Origin: Acidobacteriota bacterium
GTDB lineage: Bacteria > Acidobacteriota > Thermoanaerobaculia > Multivoradales > J023
Direction of reading: 5' to 3'
Assembly: GCA_029263315.1 (NCBI GenBank)
Contig: JAJCXR010000064.1
Location: 62,001 to 126,000, forward strand
Length of the DNA: 64,000 bases
The stretch's first letter is position 1. Every line of letters starts with the position of its first letter. A model generated the notes under the pieces. That model was not told the origin of the DNA and did not search any database. It saw only the letters and a program-made list of their open reading frames with translations. The position numbers and the translations under genes were made by a program. Shown in pieces: positions 28,814-37,822 of this stretch.

Positions 28814-28892
28814 GTGGTGGCCTTTCGCGATGCAGCAGAAATCGGAGTTTAGAAGGTCGGGATTCTATGGCAAGGCTGTTAGCATCCTCGCT

Positions 28893-29699
28893 GTGCGAAG
28901 GCTACTTCATCCCCTGGTGCTCTGTGGTGTGTTCTGCACTGCCGTCTGCGGACCCTGGGTCCCGTATTCACTGGCCCTGCCGCTCACCGGACAGGATGTC
29001 GAGGCACCGCTGCTGCCCGCCAGGTCGGGTGTTGTGCCGGGTGGCATCGAAGTGGATCGCATCGTTGCGGTGGTCGACGAAGATCCGATCTTTGCCTCCG
29101 ACATCGAGCGCCTGATCGCCCTCGGTTTGGTCGAGGCCGAGGTTGGGGAGACCCCTCTCCAGCTGCGTCGGCGTGTGCTGTCGGCGTTGATCGATCAGCG
29201 ACTCCACCTCCATGTCGTCGAGCGTTTCGACTTTGGGGCCTCGCCCAGCGCTGCCGTGGAGCGCCAGTTGGTATCCTTGCGGCAGCAGCTCGACGGTCCG
29301 GAGACGTTTGCAGACCAGTTGCAGCGGCTGGGGCTCGACGAGGCCTCTTTGCGTTTGCTACTGGCCCGTCAGCTGCGCATTCTCATCTACATCGAAGAAC
29401 GTTTGGGCCCCAAGGTATTTGTCGATCAGGAGGATGTCGAAGGCTACTACGAGGACACGTTGTTGCCGGCCATGGCGGAGCAAGGGGTGGATCCCGTGCC
29501 CTTCGACGAAGTTCGGGACGACATCCGAGCGTTGCTCCGCGAGCAACGTCTCAACAGCGAGATCGAGCGCTGGACGGAAGAGCTTCGTCTGCGGGCTGAA
29601 ATCATCAATCTCTTCGATCGCTCCGCTCGTCCATTGCCGCCGGTGGTGGACCGCCTGCCAGCGGACCGTAGAGCTCCGAGTAATGCTCGCGGCTGGTGA
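28893..29699 (+). CDS. SurA N-terminal-like periplasmic chaperone, no PPIase domain
   Basis: The product resembles the N-terminal chaperone domain of SurA: EVDRIVAVVDEDPIFASDIE, LRRRVLSALIDQRLHLH, ERQLVSLRQQL, DEASLRLLLARQLRILIYIEERLG and a final helix DDIRALLREQRLNSEIERWTEELRLRAEI. No parvulin PPIase domain is present. From GTG 28893 the N-terminus is a good signal peptide (MRRLLHPLVLCGVFCTAVCG); an ATG at 28830 is the alternative and would add 21 residues. It probably helps outer-membrane protein folding. Its 3' end overlaps the convergent transglycosylase gene by 95 bases, which is unusually long. Confidence 0.8.
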   Translation: MRRLLHPLVLCGVFCTAVCGPWVPYSLALPLTGQDVEAPLLPARSGVVPGGIEVDRIVAVVDEDPIFASDIERLIALGLVEAEVGETPLQLRRRVLSALIDQRLHLHVVERFDFGASPSAAVERQLVSLRQQLDGPETFADQLQRLGLDEASLRLLLARQLRILIYIEERLGPKVFVDQEDVEGYYEDTLLPAMAEQGVDPVPFDEVRDDIRALLREQRLNSEIERWTEELRLRAEIINLFDRSARPLPPVVDRLPADRRAPSNARGW

Positions 29700-31959
29700 G
29701 CACTTTGATCAGATAGTTGCGAGTCTCGCGGAACGACACTTTGGCGAGGTACTCCACCAACTCGTCGCTCGAGCAATAGCGTCGCCAGAGGGCCGCCTGG
29801 GGCTCGCCGGCATTGTAGGCGGCGATGGTTTGCGGCAGGGAGCCGTCGAGCTCGTTCATCAACTGTCTCAGATAAGCGGCACCCAAGGCGATGGCGATCT
29901 CGGGATTCTCCAGATCAATGGGCTGGATGGGGCCCAGGTCATAGACTTTAGCGATGCGCTCCGCCGTCGGCAAGACGAACTGGGTCAAACCACGGGCCGC
30001 GGCGCCCGAGAAAGCTTGGTGGTCGAATCGGCTCTCTTCGCGGATCAAGCCGGCCAGGAGGTAGGGGTCCACCTGTCGACGCTGGGTCTCTTTCAAGATC
30101 AGGTAGGAATAGCGAAACGGAAAGAGCAGGCGTCGGTAGTCGGTGCTCAGCAGTTGAGGCGGCAGACGTTTGGGAATGCGCTTGGCCAGGACTTCCGCCA
30201 GGTACAGGGAGCGGCGGGTGGCGCCGGAGCTCGAGAGCATGCGGCTGCCGGTGAACGCCAGGGAGGGTTTGGACACCGGAAAGTGTCGCAGCACCATGGA
30301 GGCGGGTTGGTCGAAAATGCCGAGGGCCAGCAACATATCTTCCGGCCGGCTCAAGCTGCTCTGCCAAAGGGGCCACTCGGCGGTCGGTTGCATGGCCAGG
30401 GTCATGAATGGAGCCGCTGCGCTATCCTGGAGCAGTAGATTCTCGAGTCGCCGGCGCGCTTGCCAGCTCGCTTCCTGCTGGCCGCGGGACAACAAGAAGG
30501 CCGCGTACAGATCCTCGGGGCGGTTCGACCGCTGCCAGCGGACTCGGTATTGCTGAGATGCGGCGAGCAATCGAGGGGTTGCCAGGCGTTGGCGTGAGGC
30601 GACGCCGTAAGGATGGTAAGTGTTCTCCACCATGGCGGCGACGTGTTCCAGGACGGCCTGGTTCCAATCCCCCCGCAGCTCGGCCAAACGCCCCCGCCAA
30701 TAGGCTAGCTCTTGGCTCGATACACGGCCCAAGGCTTGGGCCTCGCGTAGCCAGTCGGCGGCACGCTCACTGCGTCCCTCGACGATATCGGTGCTGACCA
30801 GAAACATCAGGGCGCGGGAGGTGGTGTTGGGGCTTGAAAGGCTCTTCAGCTTTTGCAGTTTCTGGAGCCCTGCCTCTTGCTCACCCCGCAGCCAATGCAA
30901 CCGCATAGCAGCGATCAGGGAGGCATCGGCCCAGCGTCCTCGGTGCTCGGCCTGCAAGGCCCTGTCGAAGCTCTGCAGGGCCTCGGGCCAGGCCCCCCCG
31001 AGCTCGAGGCTGCGACCCTTTTGGTAAAAACACTGGGCCTTGCGTCGAGAAGATTTGCTGTTGACGGCGAGGGCCCCGAAGGCGTCGGCAGCCGCCTGAT
31101 AGTGAGCCAGCCAAAAGTGGCTGCGGGCCAGCGCGTAGCGACACTCGAAGGCTTCTTCTTCGTTGATGGCGTGGGTGCTGGCCAGCTGAACCAAGGTGCG
31201 CGCCAGGTGATGCATGGCGAAATCGAACTGGCGATGGCTGTAGAAAGTCATGCCCATCAACCAATGCTGCCGCACAGGCAGCTTGGGCCCCACCAAGGGC
31301 ACCAGGCCGTGGACGGAATTGAGAGCGATGTCGTCGTCCCGTTTCTCCTCCAGCAGCATGAAGAGGATTTCCCGAGCGGCTTCGCCGTCCCCGGCACGTT
31401 GGGCGCAGATGGCTTGGAGACGGGTCAAGCGTCGCCGGTGGGTGGTTCCCCACGACTTGCGGTCTAGATTGCGTAGCAGTCGGCAGTCGCCGCCGGCTTC
31501 GATGCTCCGTTCGAGCAGCCGGACGGCGTCATCGACCAGGGGCGATGGCGTTTCGCTGCTGAGCAAGGTGGCCACCAGGCCGGCGGCAACCTGAGGATTG
31601 CCGAGGCTTTCCTGTTCCCTGGCCAGCAGGAAGCGGCTGTAGGGAGCCAGGGGCGGCGTGGAGCCCATGGTTTGGGCAAAGGCTTGCACCGCTTCCTTGC
31701 GTCGATCCAAGCGCAGCAGGAGGTGACCCCTGAGGTAGTCGAGGCCGAGCTTCTGAGAGCTTTGGGGATCTTGTAGGAGCTCCTGCTCAACCCTCCGTAA
31801 GGCGCCTCCGTGATCATCGCTGAGCTGTAAGTCGATCAGGGCGATACGCGGGTCGGCGGCGGCGGACCAGGCCAAGCACGTCGAAACGGCGACAAAACAC
31901 CCCCGTGCCCATAGGCGAATGGCGGCAGCCGAGGCTTGGGGCCTAGGGGAAAGGGTCAA
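29605..31959 (-). CDS. Soluble lytic murein transglycosylase (Slt-type)
   Basis: The enzyme cleaves peptidoglycan glycan strands to 1,6-anhydro products in the periplasm. The N-terminal two thirds is an alpha-helical superhelix of TPR-like repeats, as in Slt70. The SLT domain lies near the C-terminus, with YLLAGLIREESRFDHQAFSGAAARGLTQF containing the catalytic Glu of the ESRF motif, then LGAAYLRQLMNEL and TIAAYNAGEPQAALWRR. I start at the TTG at 31959, ten bases past the murA stop, because it gives a usable signal (RGCFVAVSTCLAWSAAA); an ATG at 32034 overlaps murA. It is probably translated with murA, which fits a role in cell-wall turnover. Confidence 0.9.
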   Translation of the reverse strand: MTLSPRPQASAAAIRLWARGCFVAVSTCLAWSAAADPRIALIDLQLSDDHGGALRRVEQELLQDPQSSQKLGLDYLRGHLLLRLDRRKEAVQAFAQTMGSTPPLAPYSRFLLAREQESLGNPQVAAGLVATLLSSETPSPLVDDAVRLLERSIEAGGDCRLLRNLDRKSWGTTHRRRLTRLQAICAQRAGDGEAAREILFMLLEEKRDDDIALNSVHGLVPLVGPKLPVRQHWLMGMTFYSHRQFDFAMHHLARTLVQLASTHAINEEEAFECRYALARSHFWLAHYQAAADAFGALAVNSKSSRRKAQCFYQKGRSLELGGAWPEALQSFDRALQAEHRGRWADASLIAAMRLHWLRGEQEAGLQKLQKLKSLSSPNTTSRALMFLVSTDIVEGRSERAADWLREAQALGRVSSQELAYWRGRLAELRGDWNQAVLEHVAAMVENTYHPYGVASRQRLATPRLLAASQQYRVRWQRSNRPEDLYAAFLLSRGQQEASWQARRRLENLLLQDSAAAPFMTLAMQPTAEWPLWQSSLSRPEDMLLALGIFDQPASMVLRHFPVSKPSLAFTGSRMLSSSGATRRSLYLAEVLAKRIPKRLPPQLLSTDYRRLLFPFRYSYLILKETQRRQVDPYLLAGLIREESRFDHQAFSGAAARGLTQFVLPTAERIAKVYDLGPIQPIDLENPEIAIALGAAYLRQLMNELDGSLPQTIAAYNAGEPQAALWRRYCSSDELVEYLAKVSFRETRNYLIKVLTSREHYSELYGPLAGGPPPAAMDERSDRRD

Positions 31960-31969
31960 GGGATCAACC

Positions 31970-33238
31970 TTACGATGAGTGAATGCGTTCCACACGAGCA
32001 CCAAGGGATTGCAATTTTGATTCCATCGTTTCATAGCCGCGGTCGAGGTGGTAAATGCGATCGACGATGGTCTCGCCTTCGGCCACTAAACCGGCCAAGA
32101 CCAAACAAGCCGAGGCTCGAAGGTCTGTCGCCATCACCGTGGCGCCGGAGAGGGGTGTCGCCCCGTGGACCAAAGCATGGGTGCCTTCGATCTGGATGTC
32201 GGCGCCCATTCTGACCAGCTCTGGCACGTGTTGAAAGCGATTTTCGAAGACTGTCTCGGCCACCGTAGCCAGTCCGTTGGCCTGGGTCATCAGGGCAGTA
32301 TATTGGGCTTGCAGATCAGTGGGGAAGCCTGGATGGGGCTCGGTGACGATGCCGCGGGGGCGAAGCTCGCCCTGGCACCGGACACGAATCGAATCATCCC
32401 GGCCTTCGACCGTCGCGCCGTTCTCGTCCAGTTTTTCCAGCAAGGGTGCCAAATCGGCGGCATGGCTTCCTTCGACGGTGACGTCGCCGCCGGTCATGGC
32501 GCCGGCGATGAGGTAGGTCCCGGTTTCGATGCGGTCGGCGATCACCTTGTGCTCGCAACCCCCGAGAGACTCAACGCCCTCGATGACGAGGGTCGCCTCT
32601 CCGGCCCCCTCCACCCTGGCGCCCATGGCGTTGAGCAGGACAGCCAGGTCGACGATTTCCGGCTCACGGGCACAGTTTTCCAGCACCGTCGTACCCTTGG
32701 CCAGGCAAGCAGCCATCATGACATTTTCAGTGCCGCCGACGGTCGGCATGGTGAATCGAAAGCGGGCCCCTTGGAGGGATTTGGCAGTGGCTTCCACATA
32801 GCCGTGTTGCAGGCGGACATCGGCACCGAGGGCGGCTAGACCGGCGAGGTGTTGGTCGATGGGACGGACGCCTATGGCACAGCCGCCGGGCAAAGAGACT
32901 CGAGCGTGACCGCGCCTGGCCAGCAGCGGACCGAGCACCAGGGCGCTGGCGCGCATGGTTTTGACCAACTCGTAAGGTGCTTCATCATCGATGGTCGCGG
33001 CCTCGAGGACCGATCCGCAGATGCGTAAGCCGTCGTCGATCGGCGAGCTCTCGAGACCGAGGTGGGCGAGCAATCGAACCATGGTGCGAATATCCTGCAC
33101 CGCCGGCAGACGGCGCAGAGACACGGGTTCGTCGGTCAGCAGACATGCGGCGAGAATGGGGAGGGCGGCGTTTTTGGCGCCGCTGGCCCGGACGGTACCT
33201 TGTAGACGGGTCGGTCCCTGAATACGGAGTTTTTCCAT
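31970..33238 (-). CDS. murA: UDP-N-acetylglucosamine 1-carboxyvinyltransferase MurA
   Basis: MurA transfers enolpyruvate from PEP to UDP-GlcNAc in the first committed step of peptidoglycan synthesis. The 422-aa length is typical. SGAKNAALPILAACLL holds the catalytic-site Lys-Asn. The active-site loop PGGCAIGVRPIDQHL keeps the Cys that fosfomycin alkylates, so the enzyme should be fosfomycin-sensitive. VGGTENVMMAA, GFPTDLQAQ and ENRFQHVPEL are further family blocks. GGAAAGG precedes the ATG at 33238. Upstream in-frame sequence is not conserved protein. Confidence 0.97.
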   Translation of the reverse strand: MEKLRIQGPTRLQGTVRASGAKNAALPILAACLLTDEPVSLRRLPAVQDIRTMVRLLAHLGLESSPIDDGLRICGSVLEAATIDDEAPYELVKTMRASALVLGPLLARRGHARVSLPGGCAIGVRPIDQHLAGLAALGADVRLQHGYVEATAKSLQGARFRFTMPTVGGTENVMMAACLAKGTTVLENCAREPEIVDLAVLLNAMGARVEGAGEATLVIEGVESLGGCEHKVIADRIETGTYLIAGAMTGGDVTVEGSHAADLAPLLEKLDENGATVEGRDDSIRVRCQGELRPRGIVTEPHPGFPTDLQAQYTALMTQANGLATVAETVFENRFQHVPELVRMGADIQIEGTHALVHGATPLSGATVMATDLRASACLVLAGLVAEGETIVDRIYHLDRGYETMESKLQSLGARVERIHSS

Positions 33239-33367
33239 GCCTTTCCTTTCGGCCTGCGCCGGGTCGATCAGTGGCTCGGCGACGCTACGCCCATCGCCTG
33301 GGTGCAGACCGTAGCAACAAAATATGGCTGTGGTGTGGCCGACTTTAGGGTGGGCGCGAAAATATCT

Positions 33368-33381
33368 CCCCCATTCGGGGG
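33368..33381 (-). terminator. Possible weak hairpin terminator
   Basis: A CCCCC/GGGGG stem with a four-base loop lies about 60 bases past the end of the kinase-like gene, read on the minus strand as a stem followed by AGATATTTT. The stem is short and the T run is imperfect. Confidence 0.35.
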
Positions 33382-33438
33382 CAATTGCATCCCCTCTCGC
33401 GGCGTTGCGCTCGCTGCGACGGACCACCGAGCACAATT

Positions 33439-35007
33439 TCAGGCGGCTGAGGGGGGCGTCATAGCCTGGTCTGGTCGGCTGCCCGTCTCCCGCAGCGGCA
33501 GGAACACATGCAGGGTCGTGCCCTTGCCGGGCTCACTATCGATGCTGAGCTCGCCGCCGTGGCTGACCACGATGCCGTGGGTCACCGCGAGGCCCAAGGT
33601 TTGGGAACCCGTGGGATCACTGATGGCGAAGGGGCCGAGCAATCTCTCCCGGGCGTCATCGTCCATTCCGCGGCCGGTATCGGTCACCGTCAGGCGAACG
33701 AAAGAGCGCTGCTCTGGGTGGCCCGTGGGGCTGGTGGTCGCTCTCTCCACCGCCTGCAGAGTGACCCCGAGGACGCCACCTTCCGGCATGGCATCGGCGG
33801 CGTAGGTGCAGAGGTTCATCAGCACTTGACGCATCTGGCCGGGGTCGGCGTCGATGGGCGGACAGTCGGAAGCGATGCTTCGGCGTACCTCGATGGACGG
33901 TGGCAAGGACGGGCGAATCAGCTTCAGGGCTTCCTCCACCGCGTCCTGCAGGCGCACCGGTTGACGCAGCGGCTCGGACTGACGGCTGAAGCTGAGCAGT
34001 TGCTCCGCCAGCTCTTTGGAGCGATTGGCGGCGGTCAAGATGTGCTCCAGCCGTTTGTAGATCTTGGTGTCCGCCGAGACCTCCTCCATGGCCAAGCTGG
34101 CGAAACCGAGGATGGGGGTCAGCATGTTGTTGAATTCGTTGGCGATGCCCCCTGCCAAGCTGCCGATGATTTCCCATTTTTGGGAGTGGCGCAGTTGGTC
34201 CTCGAGTCGTTTCTTGGCATCCTCAGCCCGTTGCCGATCGCTGACGTCACGGGCATTGATCACCCCCTGCAACAGGCCGTTGGGTCGTCGATGGCTGCTG
34301 GCGATGGCTTCGAAGACCCGTTCGGTGCCATCCCTGTGGTGGCACCGGAAGCACATCAGCTGGGTCTCGCTGGTCGACTGGAAGGTCAGCCCGATCCGCT
34401 CCTCGACGTGCTGCCGATCTTCCCCGTAGACGAGGTCGAAGAAGTTGCTGCCAACCCACTCGCTGGCCAAGAACCCGAGGCAGCTTTCGATGGCCGGGCT
34501 GGTATAGCGGATGGAGCCGTCTTGGTCGATGACGGTGATGATGTCGAGGGCATTCTCGATCAGTGAGCGAAAGTGCTCCTCGCTGCGCTGCAGGGCTTCT
34601 TCGGCCCGACGCCGCTCGACGATATGCCCCCATTCCCGGAGGGCGCCCTCGACGATCTGCGGCATGTCCGCCAGGGTGTTGGCCGATTTGACGACATAGT
34701 GCAGAGCCCCCGCCTTCATCGCTTCGACCGCCACCTTTTCGTTGCCGTGGCTGGTCATGATGATCATCGGAAAGGGGGCGTCCTCGCCGTCACTGGGCAG
34801 CAGATCTGTGCCTCGGCCGTCGGGCAACAGAAGATCGATCAGCACTAGATCAGGGGGGGATGCGGCAACCACCGTCCGCGCCTCTTTCAGGCTGCGGGCC
34901 ACCGTCAAGCTCATCAACCCACCGCGGGGCTCGAAGGCCCTTTGGATCAGCTCGGCATGTGCCTCCTCGTCTTCGACGAGGAGGACGCGGATGAAAGTGC
35001 GATTCAC
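33439..35007 (-). CDS. Receiver-PAS-histidine-kinase-like protein with degenerate catalytic site (probable pseudokinase)
   Basis: The 522-aa protein has an N-terminal receiver (RVLLVEDEEAHAELI; phospho-Asp in LVLIDLLLPDG), a PAS domain (about 140-265) and a HisKA/HATPase-like C-terminus. The H-box reads GSLAGGIANEFNNML, with Asn (residue 290) where GGIAHDFNN kinases have the phosphorylated His. The N-box reads NLCTYAADAM, with Tyr (residue 402) for the Mg-binding Asn, and the F-box Phe pair is replaced (GPFAISDP). DTGRGM is kept. The start is a GTG. It therefore probably acts as a receiver-controlled binding or dimerisation partner rather than as a kinase. The intact paralogue is two genes upstream. 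Confidence 0.88.
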   Translation of the reverse strand: MNRTFIRVLLVEDEEAHAELIQRAFEPRGGLMSLTVARSLKEARTVVAASPPDLVLIDLLLPDGRGTDLLPSDGEDAPFPMIIMTSHGNEKVAVEAMKAGALHYVVKSANTLADMPQIVEGALREWGHIVERRRAEEALQRSEEHFRSLIENALDIITVIDQDGSIRYTSPAIESCLGFLASEWVGSNFFDLVYGEDRQHVEERIGLTFQSTSETQLMCFRCHHRDGTERVFEAIASSHRRPNGLLQGVINARDVSDRQRAEDAKKRLEDQLRHSQKWEIIGSLAGGIANEFNNMLTPILGFASLAMEEVSADTKIYKRLEHILTAANRSKELAEQLLSFSRQSEPLRQPVRLQDAVEEALKLIRPSLPPSIEVRRSIASDCPPIDADPGQMRQVLMNLCTYAADAMPEGGVLGVTLQAVERATTSPTGHPEQRSFVRLTVTDTGRGMDDDARERLLGPFAISDPTGSQTLGLAVTHGIVVSHGGELSIDSEPGKGTTLHVFLPLRETGSRPDQAMTPPSAA

Positions 35008-35023
35008 AATGGCTCCGATGGTC

Positions 35024-35197
35024 TCACGATACGGCGCTTCCAGGGGCCCGGGTCTGCGACGGGTCTTGGCTCCAGCTCCAGTCGTGGAACCCGAGACCGT
35101 CCACCACCATGGGGTCGATGTCGAAGCTGCGCATCATCAGCTCGGCATGATGCGCGTTGTCCTCGACGAAGAGGATGGTGAGCGGAGATCCATCCAT
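35024..35197 (-). pseudogene. Truncated response-regulator receiver
   Basis: The 57-residue reading frame begins like a receiver (LTILFVEDNAHHAELMMRSF), matching the start of the neighbouring Rcp1-like regulator, but leaves the family fold after the first helix and ends without the phospho-Asp or Lys. GAGG lies upstream of the ATG, so it may still be translated. It sits between the stand-alone receiver and the kinase-like gene and is best read as a decayed duplicate; a short functional peptide cannot be excluded. Confidence 0.6.
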
Positions 35198-35223
35198 GCG
35201 TACCTCAATCCTAAGTGCTCGAA

Positions 35224-35730
35224 TCAGAAACGTTCCCCCAGCCGCCGGCCGGGAAAGTGGTTCCACCCCAGCCAATAATAGCCGAGATCCGTGATCAGCG
35301 AGGTAAAGGATACGAAGTCCAGGGGCTTGACGAGGAAACTGTTGGCACGACGGTCATAGGCCCGATCGACATCGGATTCCGCTTTCGAAGTCGACAGGAC
35401 GACGACGGGCAAGCTGTCGAGGGGCCGATGGATACGGATCTGGCGCAGGACTTCCAGGCCATCGACTTTCGGCAGACGAAGATCGAGGATCACCAGGCGA
35501 GGTGATGGGGCGGAAGGGTGCCGTTCTTGACGCAGTAAATAATCCAGGGCCGCTTCGCCGTCGCTCAGGTGGAGGATGCGATTTTTGATCGGGTGATCCT
35601 CGAAGCTCCGGACGATGAGCTCCGCGTGGTCGGGATTGTCTTCGACCAAAAGGATCAGAGCAGGCTCCACCTCCGGCCCAGTCCGTTCCTTGGGCTGTGG
35701 CGCCTGTTGTTGCGTGCCGAGCTCGTGCAT
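35224..35730 (-). CDS. Single-domain response regulator (Rcp1-like receiver)
   Basis: This is a 168-aa protein consisting of one receiver domain with a 20-residue leader. Motifs are LILLVEDNPDHAELIVRSF (acidic pair), LVILDLRLPKVDGLEVL (phospho-Asp), VVVLSTSKAESD (Thr/Ser switch region) and FLVKPLDF (Lys). The C-terminal extension YYWLGWNHFPG is of the type seen in Rcp1-like regulators that serve PAS or phytochrome-family kinases. It has no output domain, so it would pass phosphate or act by protein contact. It belongs to the same minus-strand cluster as two kinase-like proteins. Confidence 0.92.
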   Translation of the reverse strand: MHELGTQQQAPQPKERTGPEVEPALILLVEDNPDHAELIVRSFEDHPIKNRILHLSDGEAALDYLLRQERHPSAPSPRLVILDLRLPKVDGLEVLRQIRIHRPLDSLPVVVLSTSKAESDVDRAYDRRANSFLVKPLDFVSFTSLITDLGYYWLGWNHFPGRRLGERF

Positions 35731-35788
35731 CGTCCCCTTGCTACCCCCTGAATAGGAGCGATTACTCTACTGGGCCCAACCCTTGGAT

Positions 35789-37597
35789 TCAAGGTGCCCC
35801 GTGGCTTCGCAGAACCCTACGCACCTCAGCGATGAGCCGTTCCGCTTGGTAGGGCTTCTGAATATAGCCTGACAAATAGGGCAGTTTCTGCCGCACGTCA
35901 CTCTCCCCGTGGCCGCTGCTGGCGATGACAGGCGTGTCCGTTCGCAGCTTGCGCAACTCGACCAAGGTATCTTCTCCAGACATTTCGGGCATGCTCAGGT
36001 CGAGGAGGACGACGGCGATATCGTCGGCTCGGCGGCGAAAACGTTCGAGACCACGGAGCCCGTCTTCAGCTGTCAGGACGAGGAAGCCGGCCCCTTCCAA
36101 GGTGATGGTAGTGACGGTACGGATCGTTGCGTCGTCATCGATGACCAATATCGTCGCGGCCCCGGTCGAAGATAGCGCCGAGTCGGCTGGGGTCTTGCGG
36201 GAAGCCGCCCTGGGGGTGGGCTCGGCATCGATCGACGCCGGGCCGTCGATGGGGCGGGTCGCCAGCATCGGAGCCGCAGGCTGGGGGGTGCCCGGCCGGG
36301 GGGCGCCCGGCTGAGTGGCGCCCGGCCGAGTGGCGCCCGGCTTAGGGGTGCCCGGCTTAGGGGTGCCCGGCCGAGGGGTGCCCGGCCGAGGGGCGCCCGA
36401 CGATACGGTATCGAACCCACGGGCGCTTGGGGTCCCCGTGATGGCGTCGGAGACCGGGAAGAGAATGCGGAAGGTCGAGCCCTGGTCCGGCTGACTCTCG
36501 AGGTAGATGGCTCCCCGGTGACTGCGCACGATGCCGCGGACTGCCGCCATGCCAAGTCCCCGACCGCTCGTCTTGGTGGTGAAGAAGGGATCGAAGATCT
36601 TTTCTTGGATTTCAGGCTCCATCCCGCAACCGGTGTCCTGCACTTGCAGATAGATGTGGCTGCCTGGAGCTGCCTCTGCGCTCATCCGCGTCCGCCGCAA
36701 GGCAGCTTCGTCGACATCGACCAGGCCGCTCTCGATGCGGATGATGCCCTTCTTGCCGCGTAGGGCGTCGGAGGCGTTGGTGATCAAATTCATCACGATC
36801 TGACGGATTTGAGTTGCCGCGGCATCGATGGTGGGCAAGTCCTCTTGCAAGTCCAGTTGGACATGGGCTGTTTTGGCGACGGCGGTTTCGAGCAGTTGCG
36901 ACATCTCCACCACCAAGTGATTGAGATTGACCGGCTCGACGACAAAGCGCTCCTTACCGGAGTAGGCCAGTAGCTGGTGGCATAGCTCGGAGGCTCGGAT
37001 GGCGACGGTTTCGATATCTTCCAAGCTGTCCCGCGCCGGTGAGGCGGTTGGAATATCGCCGAGGGCTATTTCAACATGTCCCATGATGGCCATCACCAGA
37101 TTGTTGAAATCGTGCGCGATGCCACCGGCCAGGACGCCAAGGCTTTCCAATTTCTGAGAATGCTGTAGGCGCAGCTCGATCTGTCGCTTCTCTTCTTCCG
37201 CCTGGCGTCGAGCATTGATCAAACGCCATTCGCGCAACGCACGCTCCGCCACCCGCGGCATGTCGGCGAGCACCGCCGCCGACTTGACGACGTAGTCCAG
37301 GGCGCCTGCCTTCATCGCTTCGACGGCGATTTCTTCGTTGCCGTGGCTGGTCATCACGACGAGGGGAAAGGCGGACCCGCGTCCCTCCGGTAGGAGCTCG
37401 ATGCCCCGCCCGTCGGGCAACAAGAGGTCAGCGATGACGATGGCTGGGATCTGGTTCCGCAGAAACGTCCGCGCCGCGTCCAAGCTATCGACAACGACCA
37501 AGCGAAAGCGTCCGTCGGTGAGCTCGAAAGCTCGCTCGGCAAGCTCGGCATGGGCCTCGTCGTCTTCGACGAGAAGGATGGTTTGTGGGGCGCTCAT
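35789..37597 (-). CDS. Hybrid histidine kinase, receiver-HisKA-HATPase-receiver, with Pro-Gly-Thr repeat linker
   Basis: This 602-aa soluble protein has an N-terminal receiver (TILLVEDDEAHAELAERAF; Asp in IVIADLLLPDG), a kinase core with H-box GGIAHDFNNLVMAI (His162), N-box NLITNASDAL, DTGCGM, DPFFTTK and GRGLGMAAV, and a C-terminal receiver (ILVIDDDATIRTV; Asp in VVLLDLSMPEMSG). Kinase and last receiver are joined by about eight five-residue units of the PGTPR/PGTPK/PGATR type. All catalytic residues are kept. Having no membrane or sensor domain, it probably works as a phosphorelay hub. It is divergent from the respiratory operon that begins 225 bases away. Confidence 0.93.
   Translation of the reverse strand: MSAPQTILLVEDDEAHAELAERAFELTDGRFRLVVVDSLDAARTFLRNQIPAIVIADLLLPDGRGIELLPEGRGSAFPLVVMTSHGNEEIAVEAMKAGALDYVVKSAAVLADMPRVAERALREWRLINARRQAEEEKRQIELRLQHSQKLESLGVLAGGIAHDFNNLVMAIMGHVEIALGDIPTASPARDSLEDIETVAIRASELCHQLLAYSGKERFVVEPVNLNHLVVEMSQLLETAVAKTAHVQLDLQEDLPTIDAAATQIRQIVMNLITNASDALRGKKGIIRIESGLVDVDEAALRRTRMSAEAAPGSHIYLQVQDTGCGMEPEIQEKIFDPFFTTKTSGRGLGMAAVRGIVRSHRGAIYLESQPDQGSTFRILFPVSDAITGTPSARGFDTVSSGAPRPGTPRPGTPKPGTPKPGATRPGATQPGAPRPGTPQPAAPMLATRPIDGPASIDAEPTPRAASRKTPADSALSSTGAATILVIDDDATIRTVTTITLEGAGFLVLTAEDGLRGLERFRRRADDIAVVLLDLSMPEMSGEDTLVELRKLRTDTPVIASSGHGESDVRQKLPYLSGYIQKPYQAERLIAEVRRVLRSHGAP
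36285..36405 (-). repeat. 15-bp tandem repeats encoding a Pro-Gly-Thr/Ala linker
   Basis: About eight near-identical 15-base units within the hybrid kinase gene encode (A/T)PRPG-like pentapeptides. They form an extended, charged, flexible linker between the ATPase and the C-terminal receiver. The near-identity of the units at DNA level points to recent expansion. Confidence 0.85.
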
Positions 37598-37731
37598 CGG
37601 GTTGTGATCGGTCTCGCCTCTGCCTGCGGATTGGGCTCAGGGTCCTGGATATCAGAGAGCTTTGGCCTGGAGCTTACGACATCTCCAGCGTCTAGGCCAG
37701 ATTGCGGCCTCGTTCCGCGGCACAACCCTCC

Positions 37732-37761
37732 TTGACACCCCGTGGGATGCCCGGCTATTCT
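37732..37761 (+). promoter_or_regulatory. Sigma-70-like promoter of the act/cydA-like operon
   Basis: TTGACA at 37732-37737 and TATTCT at 37756-37761 are separated by 18 bases, close to the vegetative consensus. The predicted transcript would start near 37768, leaving a leader of about 55 bases before the TTG start of the first cytochrome gene. The divergent kinase gene begins at 37597. Confidence 0.55.
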
Positions 37762-37822
37762 TCCCGCGCTCAAATAGCTTTGTACTAAACCAGGTTTCCC
37801 AAGCGGGCAGGAGGTTCGTGTC

